A DNA stretch of 64,000 bases, from contig NZ_JANUEQ010000006.1 in NCBI RefSeq assembly GCF_024807845.1, positions 1 through 64,000 of the forward strand. Reading direction: 5' to 3'. Shown here one piece after another: positions 9,249-19,068 of this stretch. Below the pieces are notes generated by a model. It was given only the letters and a program-made list of their open reading frames with translations, did no database searches and had not been told where the DNA came from. Both the position numbers and the translations under genes were made by a program. The stretch is from Klebsiella sp. BIGb0407 (GTDB lineage: Bacteria; Pseudomonadota; Gammaproteobacteria; Enterobacterales; Enterobacteriaceae). Positions within the stretch are counted from its first letter, which is position 1, and the number at the start of each line of letters is the position of its first letter.

Positions 9249-10832
9249 ATGAAAACACGTAAAATTGGATTCGCAAATTATCTTGCGTATGGGTCAGGTG
9301 ATTTTCTGGGAGCGGGAACAACAGCTCTGACAGCGGCCTGGCTTTTGTATTTTTATACGACGTTTTGTGGACTTACCCCTATTGAAGCGACGTTCATCTT
9401 TGCCGCGGCAAGGGTGCTGGATGCAGTTATTAGCCCCTTAATGGGTTTCATGACGGATAATTTTGGTACAACCTGGCTTGGTAAGCGTTTTGGTCGCCGT
9501 AAGTTCTTTATTTTGCTTGGCATTCCTTGCGTCTTCAGCTACTCCCTGATGTGGGTCGGGGATATGACTTTCTGGTATTACCTGCTGACCTACCTGGTAT
9601 TTGATATCGTCTATACCATGATTCTGGTGCCCTACGAGACGCTGGTTCCAGAAATGACGGATGACTTTAAACAGAAAACCAAATTCTCGGGCGCGCGTAT
9701 TTCTATGGCACAGATGTCGGCGATCCTCGCGTCATTCCTGCCAGGGATCTTGCTCACCCATTTCGGTAAAGATAACGCCATCTCCTTTTTCTATGCCAGC
9801 CTGGTTTTCTCCGTGCTGTGTGCCGTGATGCTGATCTTTGTCTGGTTCTTTACCTGGGAGCGCCCGCGTTCAGAGTGGACTGAAGCCGCATTGCGCGCCG
9901 AAGAAGAAAAACAAAAGTTATCGCTACGTCAGAGCATCAACCGCCTGTTTGTCGAGTTAAGTTCGACGCTACGGATTAAAATTTTCCGCCAGCATCTGGG
10001 TATGTATCTCGGCGGTTATATTGCCCAGGATGTTTTCAATGCAGTATTCACGTATTACGTGGTCTTCGTTCTGATGCAGGAAGCCTCTATGGCATCTAAC
10101 TTGCTGGGAACCATGGCTATCTTCCAGTTTATTGCCGTGATAGCCATGATCCCGCTCTGTATCCGCTTTGGGGCTGCTCCATCTTATCGTGTAGTCGTGG
10201 TGCTATTCGGTCTGGCCTCTCTCTCCTACGCCTTGCTGTATTACGCGGGTCTGAGTGATATCTACTCCTTGCTATTACTGGTTTCTGCAGTAGCGGGTCT
10301 GGGGCGCGGTGGTATCAACTATGTTCCATGGAATATCTACACCTACATTGCTGATGTGGATGAAGTTATTACTGGTCAGCGCCGGGAAGGGATCTTTGCT
10401 GGCATTATGACCCTGACACGTAAAGCCTCTCAGGCAGGTGCGATCATGTTGGTGGGAATAGTGATGCAGATGTCCGGCTTTGTGAGCGGGCAGAAAACTC
10501 AGCCTGCTGAAGTGGGCAATACCATCCTGATGATCCTGAGCATAGGCACCATTGTGGTTCTGCTCTGCGGTTTCCTGGTCTCTCTTCGTTTCAAACTTAA
10601 TCTGCAAACTCACAGCACGCTGCGTGAAGAAACGGCCAAAATGCGTGTATCGGGTCATGCCATGCCAGAAACAGCCACTCCGCAAGCCCGTGCCACCGTA
10701 GAAATGCTTGCCGGTATGCCGTACGAGTCGCTGTGGGGTAATAACAATATTGGGTATCTGAATCGCAATAAACCTGCAGCACCTTTATTGAAAGATAGTG
10801 CGGTACTGAATTCGACATATAACAGAGGTTAA
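9249..10832 (+). CDS. GPH-family (glycoside-pentoside-hexuronide:cation) symporter
   Basis: A 527-residue inner membrane MFS-type carrier with 12 predicted helices. The opening FANYLAYGSGDFLGAG and the cytoplasmic motif ADVDEVITGQRREGIFAGI...LTRKASQAGA are the GPH-family signatures (relatives of YicJ, YihO, UidB). It ends in a longer than usual soluble tail (about 60 residues). The product gene downstream is a GH105 hydrolase 4 bases away, so the likely cargo is an unsaturated uronic-acid disaccharide from pectin (rhamnogalacturonan) or a glycosaminoglycan-like polymer, moved with Na+ or H+. ATG 9249 follows AAGG/GGTGG; upstream TTG 9240 and GTG 9243 are less likely starts. Confidence 0.88.
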   Translation: MKTRKIGFANYLAYGSGDFLGAGTTALTAAWLLYFYTTFCGLTPIEATFIFAAARVLDAVISPLMGFMTDNFGTTWLGKRFGRRKFFILLGIPCVFSYSLMWVGDMTFWYYLLTYLVFDIVYTMILVPYETLVPEMTDDFKQKTKFSGARISMAQMSAILASFLPGILLTHFGKDNAISFFYASLVFSVLCAVMLIFVWFFTWERPRSEWTEAALRAEEEKQKLSLRQSINRLFVELSSTLRIKIFRQHLGMYLGGYIAQDVFNAVFTYYVVFVLMQEASMASNLLGTMAIFQFIAVIAMIPLCIRFGAAPSYRVVVVLFGLASLSYALLYYAGLSDIYSLLLLVSAVAGLGRGGINYVPWNIYTYIADVDEVITGQRREGIFAGIMTLTRKASQAGAIMLVGIVMQMSGFVSGQKTQPAEVGNTILMILSIGTIVVLLCGFLVSLRFKLNLQTHSTLREETAKMRVSGHAMPETATPQARATVEMLAGMPYESLWGNNNIGYLNRNKPAAPLLKDSAVLNSTYNRG

Positions 10833-10836
10833 AATT

Positions 10837-11976
10837 ATGAAAGTTTGGCCTGTCAGACAGAGTCCGCTATTGCGCCAGCCAGAGCATTTTATTGCCAGAG
10901 ATGAATTAAAGGCATTGATTCAAAAAGTGACCTATAACCTGGTCAATATTCAGGATACAACAGGTGAATTTTTGCTGCGGTTGGATGACGGACGTATCAT
11001 TGATACCAAAGGATGGTCGGGCTGGGAATGGACGCATGGCGTGGGCCTTTACGGTATCTGGCAGTATTACTGCCAGACTGGCGATAAGGCTATGTGCGAT
11101 ATTATTGATAGCTGGTTTACCACCCAGTTTGCACAAGGTGCCACCACTAAAAATGTCAATACCATGTCGCCGTTTCTGACCCTGGCATACCGTTATGAAG
11201 AGGTGAAGAATCCAGCATGGTTACCCTGGCTGGAAAGCTGGGCCGAATGGGCGATGAACGAGATGCCGCGTACTGACCATGGTGGTATGCAGCACATCAC
11301 CCTGGCGGAAGAGAACCATCAGCAGATGTGGGACGATACGCTGATGATGACGGTATTACCGCTAGCCAAAATTGGCAAATTACTGAATAAGCCTGAGTAC
11401 GTTGAAGAGGCGGTCTATCAGTTTTTGCTGCACGTACAAAACCTGATGGATCGAGAAACAGGGCTGTGGTTCCACGGCTGGAATTACGATGGGCACCACA
11501 ACTTTGCTCATGCCCGCTGGGCGCGGGGCAATAGCTGGCTGACCATTGTGATCCCTGATTTCCTCGAGTTAGTTGATTTGCCAGAAAATAACGCGGTACG
11601 TCGTTACCTGGTACAGGTATTAAATGCCCAGATTGCTGCTCTGGCGAAATGTCAGGATGACAGTGGTCTTTGGCATACTTTGCTCGACGATCCGCACTCT
11701 TATCTCGAGGCATCAGCTACCGCTGGATTTGCCTACGGTATTCTGAAAGCGGTACGTAAACGTTATGTGACGGCTGAATACGCTGAAGTGGCAGAGAAAG
11801 CCATTCGCGGAATAGTGAAAAATATCTCGCCGGAAGGAGAGTTACTACAAACGTCATTTGGAACAGGAATGGGAAGTAATCTGGAGTTTTATCGCCAGAT
11901 CCCTCTGACCTCGATGCCCTATGGCCAGGCGATGGCTATTCTGTGTTTAACGGAGTATTTGCGGAAATACTTCTAA
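10837..11976 (+). CDS. GH105/GH88-type unsaturated glycuronyl hydrolase
   Basis: A 379-residue alpha6/alpha6-barrel glycosidase without signal peptide, so cytoplasmic. Characteristic segments: KGWSGWEWTHGVGLYGIWQYY near 60, HQQMWDDTLMMTVLPLAKIG near 165 (the Asp of the WDD motif is the usual catalytic acid), TGLWFHGWNYDGHHNFAHARWARGNSW near 210 and DDSGLWHTLLDD near 275. YteR/YesR relatives remove the 4,5-unsaturated galacturonosyl residue left by pectate or rhamnogalacturonan lyases. The lyase itself is not in the window. Translationally coupled to the symporter (4-base gap). The pair forms a two-gene uptake-and-cleavage unit read toward the nar operon, ended by the shared bidirectional terminator. 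Confidence 0.85.
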   Translation: MKVWPVRQSPLLRQPEHFIARDELKALIQKVTYNLVNIQDTTGEFLLRLDDGRIIDTKGWSGWEWTHGVGLYGIWQYYCQTGDKAMCDIIDSWFTTQFAQGATTKNVNTMSPFLTLAYRYEEVKNPAWLPWLESWAEWAMNEMPRTDHGGMQHITLAEENHQQMWDDTLMMTVLPLAKIGKLLNKPEYVEEAVYQFLLHVQNLMDRETGLWFHGWNYDGHHNFAHARWARGNSWLTIVIPDFLELVDLPENNAVRRYLVQVLNAQIAALAKCQDDSGLWHTLLDDPHSYLEASATAGFAYGILKAVRKRYVTAEYAEVAEKAIRGIVKNISPEGELLQTSFGTGMGSNLEFYRQIPLTSMPYGQAMAILCLTEYLRKYF

Positions 11977-11998
11977 AAATAGGGGTTGTTTCAGACAA

Positions 11999-12028
11999 AA
12001 AAATACCTGGCCCAAAGCCAGGTATTTT
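11999..12028. terminator. Bidirectional terminator between GH105 gene and narI
   Basis: AAATACCTGG / CCAGGTATTT stem with loop CCCAAAG, flanked by A-run and T-run, serving two convergent transcripts (GH105 on plus, narGHJI on minus). A diverged copy is at 8869-8900. Confidence 0.9.
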
Positions 12029-12045
12029 TATATCAGGCATTCGAC

Positions 12046-12723
12046 TTAGCGACGAGTGCGAACCAATTGATATTTACGCGTCAGGTATTCAACCGGGGCG
12101 CTCCAGACGTGCACCAGACGGGTGAACGGGAACAGCAGGAACAGGGTCATTCCCAGTACTAAATGTACGCGGAAGATTAATGCCACACCGTCGAGATGCT
12201 GAGAGGCATCACCACGGAAAGTCACCACGGTTTGTGCCCAGTCCACTAGTTTCATCATCTCACTGCCGTCCATATGCTGGGCTGAGAACGGAATCGTCAG
12301 TAAGCCCAAAGCGCACTGAATCATCAGCAGGCTGAGGATCAGAATATCCGCCGTAGAGGAGGTTGCCCGGATACGAGGATTGAACAGACGGCGTTTAAGC
12401 AGTAACAGGCCGCCCACGAGCGTCATCACGCCACAGATCCCCCCGGCAATCATTGCCAGCTTTTGTTTTGTTTCGACAGCCAGAAACGGTTCGTACACCC
12501 AGTGTGGTGTCAGCATGCCAAACAAGTGTCCGAAGAAAATCCCTAAAATACCGATATGGAACAGATTGGACGCCAGATTCATTCCTTTGCGATCCAGCAT
12601 CTGGCTGGATCCTGCTCGCCAGGTGTACTGCCCGTAGTCGTAACGTAACCAGCTTCCTATCAGGAACACGGTGCCGCAGAGATACGGATAAATGTCATAG
12701 AAGAACACATTAAGAAATTGCAT
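12046..12723 (-). CDS. narI: Respiratory nitrate reductase A gamma subunit (cytochrome b)
   Basis: A 225-residue protein, exactly the E. coli NarI length. Five membrane helices are visible; histidines in [15 protein letters not shown] and [25 protein letters not shown] are the positions of the haem b ligands. It takes electrons from quinol at the periplasmic side and passes them to NarH, generating proton motive force. The start at 12723 ([17 protein letters not shown]) is two bases after the narJ stop; a longer in-frame reading to 12810 overlaps narJ and is rejected. Last gene of narGHJI. A decayed copy of its 3' end is at 8.9 kb. Confidence 0.97.
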   Translation of the reverse strand: MQFLNVFFYDIYPYLCGTVFLIGSWLRYDYGQYTWRAGSSQMLDRKGMNLASNLFHIGILGIFFGHLFGMLTPHWVYEPFLAVETKQKLAMIAGGICGVMTLVGGLLLLKRRLFNPRIRATSSTADILILSLLMIQCALGLLTIPFSAQHMDGSEMMKLVDWAQTVVTFRGDASQHLDGVALIFRVHLVLGMTLFLLFPFTRLVHVWSAPVEYLTRKYQLVRTRR

Positions 12724-12725
12724 GG

Positions 12726-13427
12726 TTACTGTCCTCCGATATTCAGGTATTGCGGCGCGACGGCTCCGGCAAAGCGACGCTGATGTTGACTGATTTCTGA
12801 CTCTCCACAACCTGCTTCGGCGACAAATTTCACCTGTTCTTCTTCCCAGACCGCGTCGAGAGCCTGCGGTGTATCGTCCCGGGCTTCACCGACGATTTGC
12901 TGGCTGACACTTTCAACTTCAACATCGCTTTGTGACAGGCCAAGCAGCACATCAAATAGCGCGGCATATCCACTTTCACGTTGTTTCAGGCGGGCTGCCA
13001 GTAACGCCAGAATCGGGGCGATATCTTGCAAACCTCCACGCGCTTCTGACTCGTCGCGCTGGGAAAGATATTCCAGATAAAGCGGTAAATGGTCCGGTAG
13101 CTCACGACTATCGATTTCCATTCCTGCCTGCTGGTACTGACCCATCAGGTTTACCATCGCTTGTCCACGGTCGCGGGACTCACCATGCACATGTTCAAAT
13201 AGCAGTAACGATGTGGCGCGGCCTCTGTCGAAGAGTTCGCTGTAGCTGGCCTGAGCATCGAGAAGATCCTGGCGGCATAAGTCAGCGATAAAATGGTTAA
13301 GCTGAGCAGCCTGTTGCAGGTTGAGTGCTTCACCTTCAACTAACGCGTCATGAAGTTCCTGCTGATGCTGCCACAGGGCAGCATCCGGATACTCAAGCAC
13401 GCGGGAAATAACCAGAAGTTCAATCAT
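12726..13427 (-). CDS. narJ: Nitrate reductase A assembly chaperone
   Basis: A 233-residue all-helical cytoplasmic chaperone (E. coli NarJ 236). Conserved blocks: [19 protein letters not shown] at the start, [31 protein letters not shown] in the middle, and [15 protein letters not shown]. NarJ binds apo-NarGH, aids molybdenum cofactor and FeS loading and releases the complex to NarI. The ATG overlaps the narH stop by 4 bases. The segment [19 protein letters not shown] is duplicated in diverged form in the remnant at 8908-9048. Confidence 0.97.
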   Translation of the reverse strand: MIELLVISRVLEYPDAALWQHQQELHDALVEGEALNLQQAAQLNHFIADLCRQDLLDAQASYSELFDRGRATSLLLFEHVHGESRDRGQAMVNLMGQYQQAGMEIDSRELPDHLPLYLEYLSQRDESEARGGLQDIAPILALLAARLKQRESGYAALFDVLLGLSQSDVEVESVSQQIVGEARDDTPQALDAVWEEEQVKFVAEAGCGESEISQHQRRFAGAVAPQYLNIGGQ

Positions 13428-14959
13428 GAACGTGTCTCCGTTTTGCTGGACACATCAATCGCATCAATACGCTTACTATTGAACAGATTGAATTTACTGT
13501 CTGAACCATGGCAGCCATCGCCGAAGGTGAAACCACAGCCTTTACTTTCAGGGAAAGCATCTGCTGCCAGTTCACGATGGCTGGACGGCACCACGAAACG
13601 ATCTTCGTAGTTGGCAATGGCCAGATAGCGATACATCTCTTGTGCCTGAGCTTCGGTTAAGCCAACTTCTTCCAGGGCGCGAGTATCGTTAACCCCATCA
13701 ACGGTTTCGGCGCGTTTATAGTGGCGCATGGCCATCATGCGTTTGAGCGCACGTAATACCGGAGCGGTATCACCCGCAGTCAGCAAGTTCGCCAGATATT
13801 CCACCGGAATACGCAGACTTTCTACATCCGGCAAAATGCCGGTGTGAGGTAATTCGCCCGCATCCGCAGCAGACTGAATTGGCGACAATGGCGGCACGTA
13901 CCAAACCATCGGCAGAGTGCGATATTCCGGATGCAGCGGCAGGGCCAGCTTCCAGTCCATTGCCATCTTGTACACCGGAGACTGCTGCGCCGCATCGATA
14001 ACGCTTTGTGGCACGCCATCTTTCAGCGCTTGTTCGATAATAGCCGGGTCGTTCGGATTCAGGAAAATGCTCAGCTGGCGCTCGTAGAGATCTTTTTCAT
14101 TCTCCGTGCTGGCTGCCTGTTCGATAGCATCTGCGTCATACAACAGCACGCCGAGATAACGAATGCGGCCGACACATGTCTCTGAACAGACGGTTGGCAT
14201 TCCCGCTTCGATACGCGGATAACAGAAAATACATTTTTCTGACTTGCCGCTTTTCCAGTTAAAGTAGATTTTTTTGTACGGGCAACCGGTAATACACATA
14301 CGCCAGCCACGGCATTTATCCTGGTCAATCAGTACGATACCGTCTTCTTCACGCTTATAGATGGCACCGCTCGGGCAGGTTGCCACGCATGCCGGGTTAA
14401 GGCAGTGTTCGCATAAACGCGGCAAATACATCATGAAGGTATTTTCGAACTGGCCGTACATCGCCTTCTGCATATTCTGGAAGTTCTGATCTTTGGCGCG
14501 CTTCTCAAACTCGCCGCCGAGGATCTCTTCCCAGTTCGGGCCAGTGGTAATTTTGTTCATCCGCTGGCCGGTAATCAGCGAGCGCGGACGAGCAATCGGC
14601 TGATGTTTTCCTTCCGGCGCCTTATGCAGGTGCTGATAGTCAAAATCGAAAGGCTCGTAATAATCATCGATACCCGGCAGATGTGGGTTAGCAAAGATTT
14701 TACCCAGCAGCGTGGCTTTATTACCCATGCGAGGCTGTAACTTGCCGTTGATTTTACGCACCCAGCCGCCTTTCCACTGTTCCTGATTTTCCCAGTCAGT
14801 TGGATAACCGGTACCAGGTTTGCTTTCGACGTTGTTAAACCACGCATATTCCATGCCTTCGCGGCTGGTCCAGACGTTTTTACAGGTCACAGAACAGGTG
14901 TGACAGCCGATGCATTTATCAAGATTCAGCACCATGCCGACTTGTGAACGAATTTTCAT
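13424..14959 (-). CDS. narH: Respiratory nitrate reductase A beta subunit (Fe-S protein)
   Basis: A 511-residue electron transfer subunit (E. coli 512). Four cysteine groups for one 3Fe-4S and three 4Fe-4S clusters are seen: CIGCHTCSVTCKNVW near residue 16, CEHCLNPACVATCPSG near 184, CRGWRMCITGCPYKK near 217 (Trp in the second position marks the 3Fe-4S cluster) and CIFCYPRIEAG...CSETCVG near 244. It carries electrons from NarI haem to NarG on the cytoplasmic face. Its ATG overlaps the narG stop by 4 bases, as does its own stop with narJ. Confidence 0.97.
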   Translation of the reverse strand: MKIRSQVGMVLNLDKCIGCHTCSVTCKNVWTSREGMEYAWFNNVESKPGTGYPTDWENQEQWKGGWVRKINGKLQPRMGNKATLLGKIFANPHLPGIDDYYEPFDFDYQHLHKAPEGKHQPIARPRSLITGQRMNKITTGPNWEEILGGEFEKRAKDQNFQNMQKAMYGQFENTFMMYLPRLCEHCLNPACVATCPSGAIYKREEDGIVLIDQDKCRGWRMCITGCPYKKIYFNWKSGKSEKCIFCYPRIEAGMPTVCSETCVGRIRYLGVLLYDADAIEQAASTENEKDLYERQLSIFLNPNDPAIIEQALKDGVPQSVIDAAQQSPVYKMAMDWKLALPLHPEYRTLPMVWYVPPLSPIQSAADAGELPHTGILPDVESLRIPVEYLANLLTAGDTAPVLRALKRMMAMRHYKRAETVDGVNDTRALEEVGLTEAQAQEMYRYLAIANYEDRFVVPSSHRELAADAFPESKGCGFTFGDGCHGSDSKFNLFNSKRIDAIDVSSKTETRS

Positions 14960-17900
14960 TTTACGCTCTCCTGTTTCTGGTCATTGCCTTCACCATCCAG
15001 CCAGTCAATATTTTTCATTTTACGCACGACAACAAACTCATCGCGGTTTGAACCTACGGTGCCGTAATAGTTAAAGCCGTATGCCAGCTGGGCATAACCC
15101 CCAATCATATGGGTGGGTTTCGGGCTAATACGGGTCACCGAGTTATGAATACCGCCGCGCTGACCGGTTATTTCTGAGCCCGGTATATTCACGATGCGTT
15201 CCTGGGCGTGGTACATCATCGTCATACCTTCTGGTACACGCTGACTCACTACCGCACGCGCCGTCAGCGCACCGTTATTGTTAAAGACTTCAATCCAGTC
15301 GTTATCTTCTATGCCTAAGTCTTTGGCGTCGATTTCACTCATCCAGACAATCGGGCCGCCGCGTGACAGGGTCAGCATCAGCAGGTTATCGCTGTAGGTG
15401 GAGTGAATGCCCCATTTCTGGTGTGGAGTCAGGAAGTTCAGCGCCTTCTCAGGATTGCCGTTGGACTTCTTATTCATCACGCCTCTCACCGAACGGGTAT
15501 CAATCGGTGGACGGTACACCAGCAGGCTTTCACCAAAATCACGCATCCACTGGTGATCCTGATAAAGCTGCTGACGGCCTGACAGGGTGCGCCATGGGAT
15601 CAGTTCATGGACGTTGGTATAACCTGCGCTGTAAGAAACGTGCTCATCTTCAAGGCCGGACCAGGTCGGGCTGGAGATGATTTTGCGCGGCTGAGCCTGA
15701 ATATCGCGAAAGCGGATCTTTTCCTCTTCTTTGTTAATCGCCAGATGGGTATGGTCGCGTCCGGTAAACTCACTCAGTGCAGCCCAGGCTTTCACAGCCA
15801 CCTGACCGTTGGTTTCCGGAGCCAGAGTCAGGATCACTTCGGCGGCATCGATAGCCGAGTTGATCATCGGCTGACCTTTGGCCGGACCTTCGGTTTTGGT
15901 GTAGTTAAGCTTGCGCAGCAGATCCATCTCTTTCTGGGTATTCCAGGCGATGCCTTTGCCGCCGTTACCCAGGGTGTCCATTAATGGACCGACCGAAGTA
16001 AAGCGCTCATAAGTGGCCGGATAATCACGCTCAACCACCACCAGGTGCGGTGCCGTTTTACCCGGGATCAGGTCACACTCGCCTTTCTTCCAGTCCATCA
16101 CACCAAAGGGCTGTGCCAGTTCAGCGGCAGAGTCATGCTGGATAGGTAAGGTTACAAGGTCGGTTTCTTTACCTAAATGGCCGACACAAACTTCAGAGAA
16201 TTTTTTGGCAATATCTTTATAGATTTCCCAGTCGCTTTTTGACTCCCATGCCGGGTCCACGGCGGCTGAAAGAGGGTGAATAAACGGATGCATATCCGAG
16301 GTATTCATATCGTCTTTTTCATACCAGGTCGCGGTCGGCAGCACGATATCGGAGTACAGGCAGGTGCTCGACAGACGGAAGTCCAGCGTCACCACCAGGT
16401 CCAGTTTTCCGTCGAGTCCATTATCGACCCACTCCACTTCTTCCGGCATTACGCCGCCTTCTTGTCCCAAATCTTTACCCTGAATACCGTTTTCAGTACC
16501 CAGCAGATATTTGAGCATGTACTCATGGCCCTTACCGGAAGAACCCAGCAGGTTGGAACGCCAGACGAACAGGTTACGTGGGTGGTTATTACCGGCATCC
16601 GGTTGCTCTGCGGCAAAACGGATTTCGCCATTTTTCAGCTGCTGGGCCGTGAAATCCGCCGGGCTCATACCGGCAGCGGCTGCCTGTTTCGCGATGTTCA
16701 GAGGGTTGGTATTAAGCTGAGGAGCCGATGGCAGCCAGCCCATACGTTCAGCCCGCACGTTAAAGTCAATCAGGTTGCCGCTATAGCGGGATTTATCTGC
16801 CAGCGGTGACAGCAACTCTTCAGCTTTCAGAGACTCATAGCGCCACTGGCTGGAGTGGTTGTAGAAGAATGAAGTACTGTTCATATGGCGCGGCGGGCGC
16901 TGCCAGTCGAGGGCAAATGCCAGTGGGGTCCAGCCCGTCTGCGGACGCAGTTTTTCCTGACCCACATAGTGAGCCCAGCCGCCGCCGCTTTGGCCAACAC
17001 AACCGCAGAAGACCAGCATATTAATCAGGCCACGGTAGTTGCTGTCCATATGGAACCAGTGGTTCAGACCCGCACCGACGATAATCATCGAGCGACCATG
17101 GGTTTTATTGGCGTTGTCGGCAAACTCACGGGCGATACGGATGATGTTCTGACGTGAAACACCGGTAATTTTCTCAGCCCATGCCGGGGAGTAGGCTTTG
17201 ACATCGTCATAGCTTGTGGCACAGTTTTCGTCGTTGAGACCACGATCCAGACCGTAGTTAGCAAGCGTCAGATCATACACTGTCGTGACCAGCGCAGAGC
17301 TGCCGTCCGCCAGTGAGATACGTTTTACCGGTAGCTTGTGCATCAGCACGTTGTCGAGTTTAACGTTGTTGAAGTGTTCTGAACTTTCGCCACCGAAGTA
17401 AGGGAAGCCGACATCAGCGACTTCGTCATGGCTACCCAGCAGGCTCAGGCGCAGTTCAGCTTCTTCGCCGCTGGTTCCGTCGCGCTGTTCCAGGTTCCAT
17501 TTGCCTTTCTCACCCCAGCGATAACCAATCGAGCCATTTGGTGCCAGCAACTCATCAGTCTGACTATCGATGGCCACGGTTTTCCACTGCGGGTTATTTT
17601 CCTGGCCGAGGCCATCAATCAGGTCAGAGGCACGTAACATACGGCCTGCGGCATAGAATCCGTCACGTTCTTCCAGCATTACCAGCATCGGCATGTCGGT
17701 ATAGCGGCGCACGTAATCGGTAAAGTACTGGCTTGGCTTATCAAGATGGAACTCACGCAGCATCACATGGCCCATCGCCAGCGCCATGGCGGCATCAGTA
17801 CCTTGCTTTGGTGCCAGCCACTGGTCACAGAGTTTCGCTATTTCGGCATAATCCGGCGTCACGGCAACGGTTTTGGTGCCTTTGTAACGTACTTCGGTAA

Positions 17901-18702
17901 AGAAGTGGGCGTCAGGGGTACGTGTCTGCGGCACGTTAGAGCCCCAGGCAATGATATAGCTGGAGTTATACCAGTCTGCGGATTCGGGGACGTCCGTTTG
18001 CTCGCCCCAAGTCATTGGCGATGCAGGCGGTAAATCGCAGTACCAGTCGTAAAAACTCAGACAGGTTCCGCCAATCAGAGACAGGTAACGCGCGCCAGAA
18101 GCGTAAGAGACCATCGACATCGCAGGAATCGGTGAGAAGCCAGCGATACGGTCAGGGCCAAAGGTTTTGGCGGTAAAGACGTTTGCCGCGGCAATCAGCT
18201 CATTCACTTCCTGCCAGCTTGAACGAACAAAGCCTCCGCGACCACGGGCTTGCTTATAGCTTTTTGCCTGCTCTGGGTCGTTGATGATGGAAGCCCAGGC
18301 ATCCACCGGGTCGGCATGCAGCGTTTTCGCTTCACGCCACAATTTGATCAGACGCTTACGCATCAAAGGATATTTCAGGCGGTTAGCGCTATACAGATAC
18401 CAGGAGTAGCTTGCGCCGCGTGGGCAGCCGCGTGGCTCATGGTTAGGCATATCCGGGCGAGTACGCGGGTAGTCGGTTTGCTGGGTTTCCCAGGTAACCA
18501 GGCCGCTTTTAACATAGATCTTCCAGCTACAGGAGCCCGTGCAGTTTACGCCATGCGTGGAACGGACGATTTTATCGTGCTGCCAGCGCTGGCGATAGCC
18601 TTCTTCCCAGTCTCGGTTAGTATCGAGCTGCTGGCCATATCCATCGGCAAAAGTTTCACCTTTTTGCCTGAAGTAACGAAACCGGTCAAGAAACTTGCTC
18701 AT
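14956..18702 (-). CDS. narG: Respiratory nitrate reductase A alpha subunit (Mo-bisMGD catalytic subunit)
   Basis: A 1248-residue molybdopterin oxidoreductase (E. coli 1247). The N-terminal FS0 cluster ligands are present: HGVNCTGSCSW (His and two Cys) and the later EPRGCPRGASY Cys. The Mo ligand Asp region YNSSYIIAWGSNVPQTRTPDAHF and the dinucleotide-binding C-terminal domain (WMSEIDAKDLGIEDNDWIEV) are intact. It reduces nitrate to nitrite in the cytoplasm during anaerobic respiration. CAGGAG precedes ATG 18702. Promoter features at 18.76-18.82 kb match the E. coli narG leader, including the conserved AGCAATGTCG segment of the 5' UTR. Confidence 0.98.
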   Translation of the reverse strand: MSKFLDRFRYFRQKGETFADGYGQQLDTNRDWEEGYRQRWQHDKIVRSTHGVNCTGSCSWKIYVKSGLVTWETQQTDYPRTRPDMPNHEPRGCPRGASYSWYLYSANRLKYPLMRKRLIKLWREAKTLHADPVDAWASIINDPEQAKSYKQARGRGGFVRSSWQEVNELIAAANVFTAKTFGPDRIAGFSPIPAMSMVSYASGARYLSLIGGTCLSFYDWYCDLPPASPMTWGEQTDVPESADWYNSSYIIAWGSNVPQTRTPDAHFFTEVRYKGTKTVAVTPDYAEIAKLCDQWLAPKQGTDAAMALAMGHVMLREFHLDKPSQYFTDYVRRYTDMPMLVMLEERDGFYAAGRMLRASDLIDGLGQENNPQWKTVAIDSQTDELLAPNGSIGYRWGEKGKWNLEQRDGTSGEEAELRLSLLGSHDEVADVGFPYFGGESSEHFNNVKLDNVLMHKLPVKRISLADGSSALVTTVYDLTLANYGLDRGLNDENCATSYDDVKAYSPAWAEKITGVSRQNIIRIAREFADNANKTHGRSMIIVGAGLNHWFHMDSNYRGLINMLVFCGCVGQSGGGWAHYVGQEKLRPQTGWTPLAFALDWQRPPRHMNSTSFFYNHSSQWRYESLKAEELLSPLADKSRYSGNLIDFNVRAERMGWLPSAPQLNTNPLNIAKQAAAAGMSPADFTAQQLKNGEIRFAAEQPDAGNNHPRNLFVWRSNLLGSSGKGHEYMLKYLLGTENGIQGKDLGQEGGVMPEEVEWVDNGLDGKLDLVVTLDFRLSSTCLYSDIVLPTATWYEKDDMNTSDMHPFIHPLSAAVDPAWESKSDWEIYKDIAKKFSEVCVGHLGKETDLVTLPIQHDSAAELAQPFGVMDWKKGECDLIPGKTAPHLVVVERDYPATYERFTSVGPLMDTLGNGGKGIAWNTQKEMDLLRKLNYTKTEGPAKGQPMINSAIDAAEVILTLAPETNGQVAVKAWAALSEFTGRDHTHLAINKEEEKIRFRDIQAQPRKIISSPTWSGLEDEHVSYSAGYTNVHELIPWRTLSGRQQLYQDHQWMRDFGESLLVYRPPIDTRSVRGVMNKKSNGNPEKALNFLTPHQKWGIHSTYSDNLLMLTLSRGGPIVWMSEIDAKDLGIEDNDWIEVFNNNGALTARAVVSQRVPEGMTMMYHAQERIVNIPGSEITGQRGGIHNSVTRISPKPTHMIGGYAQLAYGFNYYGTVGSNRDEFVVVRKMKNIDWLDGEGNDQKQESVK

Positions 18703-18797
18703 CGGAGTTCTCCTGATGTGGAGCCTGGAGGCTCTATCTTATAAATACGACATTGCTTATTTGATTTGCACGTTATCCCGCCTAATTGAAGGGATAA

Positions 18798-18811
18798 TTG
18801 ATAATGATCAA
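18798..18811 (-). promoter_or_regulatory. FNR box of the narG promoter
   Basis: TTGATAATGATCAA is a perfect TTGAT-N4-ATCAA FNR site, centred about 102 bases upstream of the narG ATG. With the class II spacing of -41.5 the start point falls near 18763, leaving a leader of about 60 bases that resembles E. coli narG. The surrounding 366-base narK-narG spacer holds no gene. AGGGGTA at 18957-18963 (minus strand TACCCCT) and TACCACT near 18845-18851 fit the NarL heptamer consensus, in the zone where upstream NarL and IHF sites are expected. Confidence 0.9.
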
Positions 18812-19020
18812 CTGTGGAGGGGGATGATTAGGGAGTCATCTTGCGATATACCACTAAAGTATGAATAGCCAGGCATCATGTAATTAATTGAAAATAATTA
18901 TCTTTTTATAGAACATACCTGGTTAAGGTAATGGCAGTTGAGGCTGTCGGGTATTAAGGGGTAAGTCCCCGTGACCGGAGTATTTGAATGGCGAGATATT
19001 CAGTATGGGAATTTTAAGAT

Positions 19021-19045
19021 AAAAAAAGTGCGGCCTGAGCCGCAC
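19021..19045 (-). terminator. narK terminator
   Basis: GTGCGGC-CTGA-GCCGCAC stem (19028-19045) with a seven-base T-run on the minus strand (A-run 19021-19027), 24 bases after the narK stop. Confidence 0.9.
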
Positions 19046-19068
19046 CAGAAATCACTTTACCGGCCTCA

